A stretch of 64,000 bases of DNA from Actinoalloteichus hoggarensis. GTDB lineage: Bacteria; Actinomycetota; Actinomycetes; Mycobacteriales; Pseudonocardiaceae. Position 1 is the first letter of the stretch; each line of letters starts with the position of its first letter. Below the pieces are notes generated by a model. It made no database searches, was not told the origin of the DNA, and worked only from the letters and a program-made list of their open reading frames with translations. The stretch covers positions 930,001-994,000 of the forward strand of contig NZ_CP022521.1 in assembly GCF_002234535.1 (NCBI RefSeq), written 5' to 3'. Below are positions 62,828 through 64,000 of this stretch, one piece after another. The position numbers and the translations under genes were made by a program.

Positions 62828-64000
62828 TCAGTCTGCCGGTCGCTCCGCCGCGGCCTCGGCTCCGGTGTCGGCCGCGCCCTCGGTCTGACCGCTGCCGCGA
62901 CGGCGCCGCCTGCGCCTGCGGGAGCGTTCGGGAGAGGTGGACTCCGGTCCCGAGTTGTCCGGCGACCTGGTCTCGGCGCCGTGCTCGGGCGTCGCGTCCA
63001 CCGAGACACCGCCACGGGTGCGTCGCCGGGTCCGGCTTCGCCGGGGGGCGCTGCGAGGAATCTCCTCCTCGTCACCGGTCGACGCCTCCGAGGAACGGCC
63101 GCTCGACGTCGTGGAGCCCTCGTCCGCGCCGCGGCCGGTCTTACGCCCGCCGCGCTTCCTGTTGCGCCGCTCACCGGGGCTGAGATCCTCCACCGGCTCG
63201 GCCTCCAGGCCCTCCCTGGTCCGCTTGCCCAGCGGCAGCCTGCCGCTGACGGACTCCGGGATGTTGATGTCGCTGTAGAGGTGTTCGGAGGTCGAGTACG
63301 TCTCGACGGGCTCGGGGATGCCCAGCTTCAGCGCGTCGTCGATGAGCTTCCAGCGCGACTCCTCGTCCCAGTCCACCAGCGTGACCGCGACGCCCTCGCG
63401 CCCCGCCCGTCCGGTGCGACCGATCCGGTGCACATAGGTCTTCTCGTCGTCGGGGCACTGGTAGTTGATGACGTGGGTGACGCCCGTGACGTCGATGCCT
63501 CGGGCGGCGACGTCGGTGGCGACCAGGATGTCGACCTTGCCCGCGCGGAAGGCGCGCAACGCCTGCTCCCTGGCGCCCTGTCCCAGGTCGCCGTGCACGG
63601 CGGCGGCGGCGAAGCCCCGTTCGCTCAGCTCGTCGGAGATCTTCTGTGCCGTCCGCTTGGTACGCGTGAAGATCATGCTGAGGCCTCGGTCGGCCGCCTG
63701 CATGACGCGGGCGAGCAGTTCCACCTTGTCCAGGGCGTGTGCCCGGTAGACGAACTGCCTGGTGCGCTCGTGGATCGCGCCCGCGTCGACCTCCTCGGCC
63801 CTGATGTGGGTCGGCTGAGTGAGGAAGGTCCTGGCCAGGGTGATGATCGGGCCCGGCATGGTGGCGGAGAAGAGCATCGTCTGCCGCTCGTCCGGCACCA
63901 TGCGCAGGATGCGTTCGATGTCCGGAAGGAAGCCCAGGTCGAGCATCTCGTCGGCCTCGTCGAGGACGAGGTTGCGAATCTTGCCGAGGACCAGGTGCCG
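62828..64000 (-). CDS. DEAD-box RNA helicase (RhlE type), 5' end outside window
   Basis: The last 390 residues of an ATP-dependent RNA helicase. The DEAD motif is visible at the window edge (LVLDEADEMLD), then SAT in LFSATMPG, and the second RecA domain with MIFTRTKRTAQ, VHGDLGQGAREQALRAFR, ILVATDVAARGIDV and the arginine finger YVHRIGRTGRAG. A C-terminal tail of about 130 residues is Arg/Ser/Gly-rich and likely binds RNA. The Walker A and Q motifs lie beyond the window, so this is partial. Followed by the propeller protein gene. Confidence 0.93.
   Translation of the reverse strand, partial: RHLVLGKIRNLVLDEADEMLDLGFLPDIERILRMVPDERQTMLFSATMPGPIITLARTFLTQPTHIRAEEVDAGAIHERTRQFVYRAHALDKVELLARVMQAADRGLSMIFTRTKRTAQKISDELSERGFAAAAVHGDLGQGAREQALRAFRAGKVDILVATDVAARGIDVTGVTHVINYQCPDDEKTYVHRIGRTGRAGREGVAVTLVDWDEESRWKLIDDALKLGIPEPVETYSTSEHLYSDINIPESVSGRLPLGKRTREGLEAEPVEDLSPGERRNRKRGGRKTGRGADEGSTTSSGRSSEASTGDEEEIPRSAPRRSRTRRRTRGGVSVDATPEHGAETRSPDNSGPESTSPERSRRRRRRRRGSGQTEGAADTGAEAAAERPAD

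Overview
The window is very GC-rich (roughly 70 % by eye), rich in GTG starts and short four-base gene overlaps, and carries markers of a mycothiol-making actinobacterium: the end of mshB, mycobacterial-type DapD, DUF3117, PPE/EspG-like proteins and LpqY-SugABC. Gene order follows Mycobacterium tuberculosis in three blocks: the mshB/fdxC/dapC region, the Rv1201c-Rv1239c region (dapD, dapE, LOG, folP2, DUF3117, glgA/glgC, O-methyltransferase, sigE-rseA-htrA-tatB, mrp, lpqY-sugABC, corA), and the rhlE/Rv3212 pair at the right end. I infer a Pseudonocardiales-like organism. No rRNA, tRNA, CRISPR array, transposase or integrase was seen.

Layout. 1-8.9 kb: mshB end, a membrane protein, a GNAT enzyme, ferredoxin plus dapC, a PdxA-family gene, dapD with an upstream lipoprotein gene, dapE and a CYTH protein; dapC, dapD and dapE cover the succinylase branch of lysine/diaminopimelate synthesis. 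9.1-14.4 kb: a coupled operon of a WXG-like protein, a DUF1023 hydrolase and an LppA lipoprotein, then wrbA, a LOG-family gene and folP2. 14.5-16.9 kb: an accessory operon of three genes that each carry the same 22-residue Gly/Val/Asn motif. 17.3-23 kb: a PadR unit, a DivIVA-like gene, an SRPBCC gene, an EspC-like protein and an EspG/PPE-like pair. 23.6-29.1 kb: an enoyl-CoA hydratase with a PaaX regulator, DUF3117, pepA behind three phased repeats, and a DUF4041/T5orf172 protein. 29.6-32.2 kb: a divergent LysR/MFS pair.

32.4-42.5 kb: divergent glgA/glgC (alpha-glucan synthesis), an O-methyltransferase, the envelope-stress unit sigE-rseA-htrA, tatB, mrp and a MarR regulator. 42.6-49.1 kb: a CoA-ester lyase, a stress-type membrane protein and the LpqY-SugABC trehalose importer. 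49.4-56.8 kb: a ParB-like/phosphoesterase pair, a second ECF sigma factor with a coupled membrane protein, and two DUF2332 paralogues flanking corA. 57.4-64 kb: a 55-residue membrane peptide with a PH-domain protein, a PHP phosphoesterase, a RecB-like Fe-S nuclease, an alpha/beta hydrolase, a PQQ-like propeller protein and the C-terminal two thirds of a DEAD-box helicase cut by the window end.

The least explained and most interesting part is the operon at 14.5-16.9 kb. A membrane protein carries the motif at its C-terminus, a 54-residue peptide carries it near its middle, and a 129-residue protein carries it at its N-terminus. This is the kind of layout seen in motif-templated (amyloid/RHIM-like) signalling, though that reading is inference.
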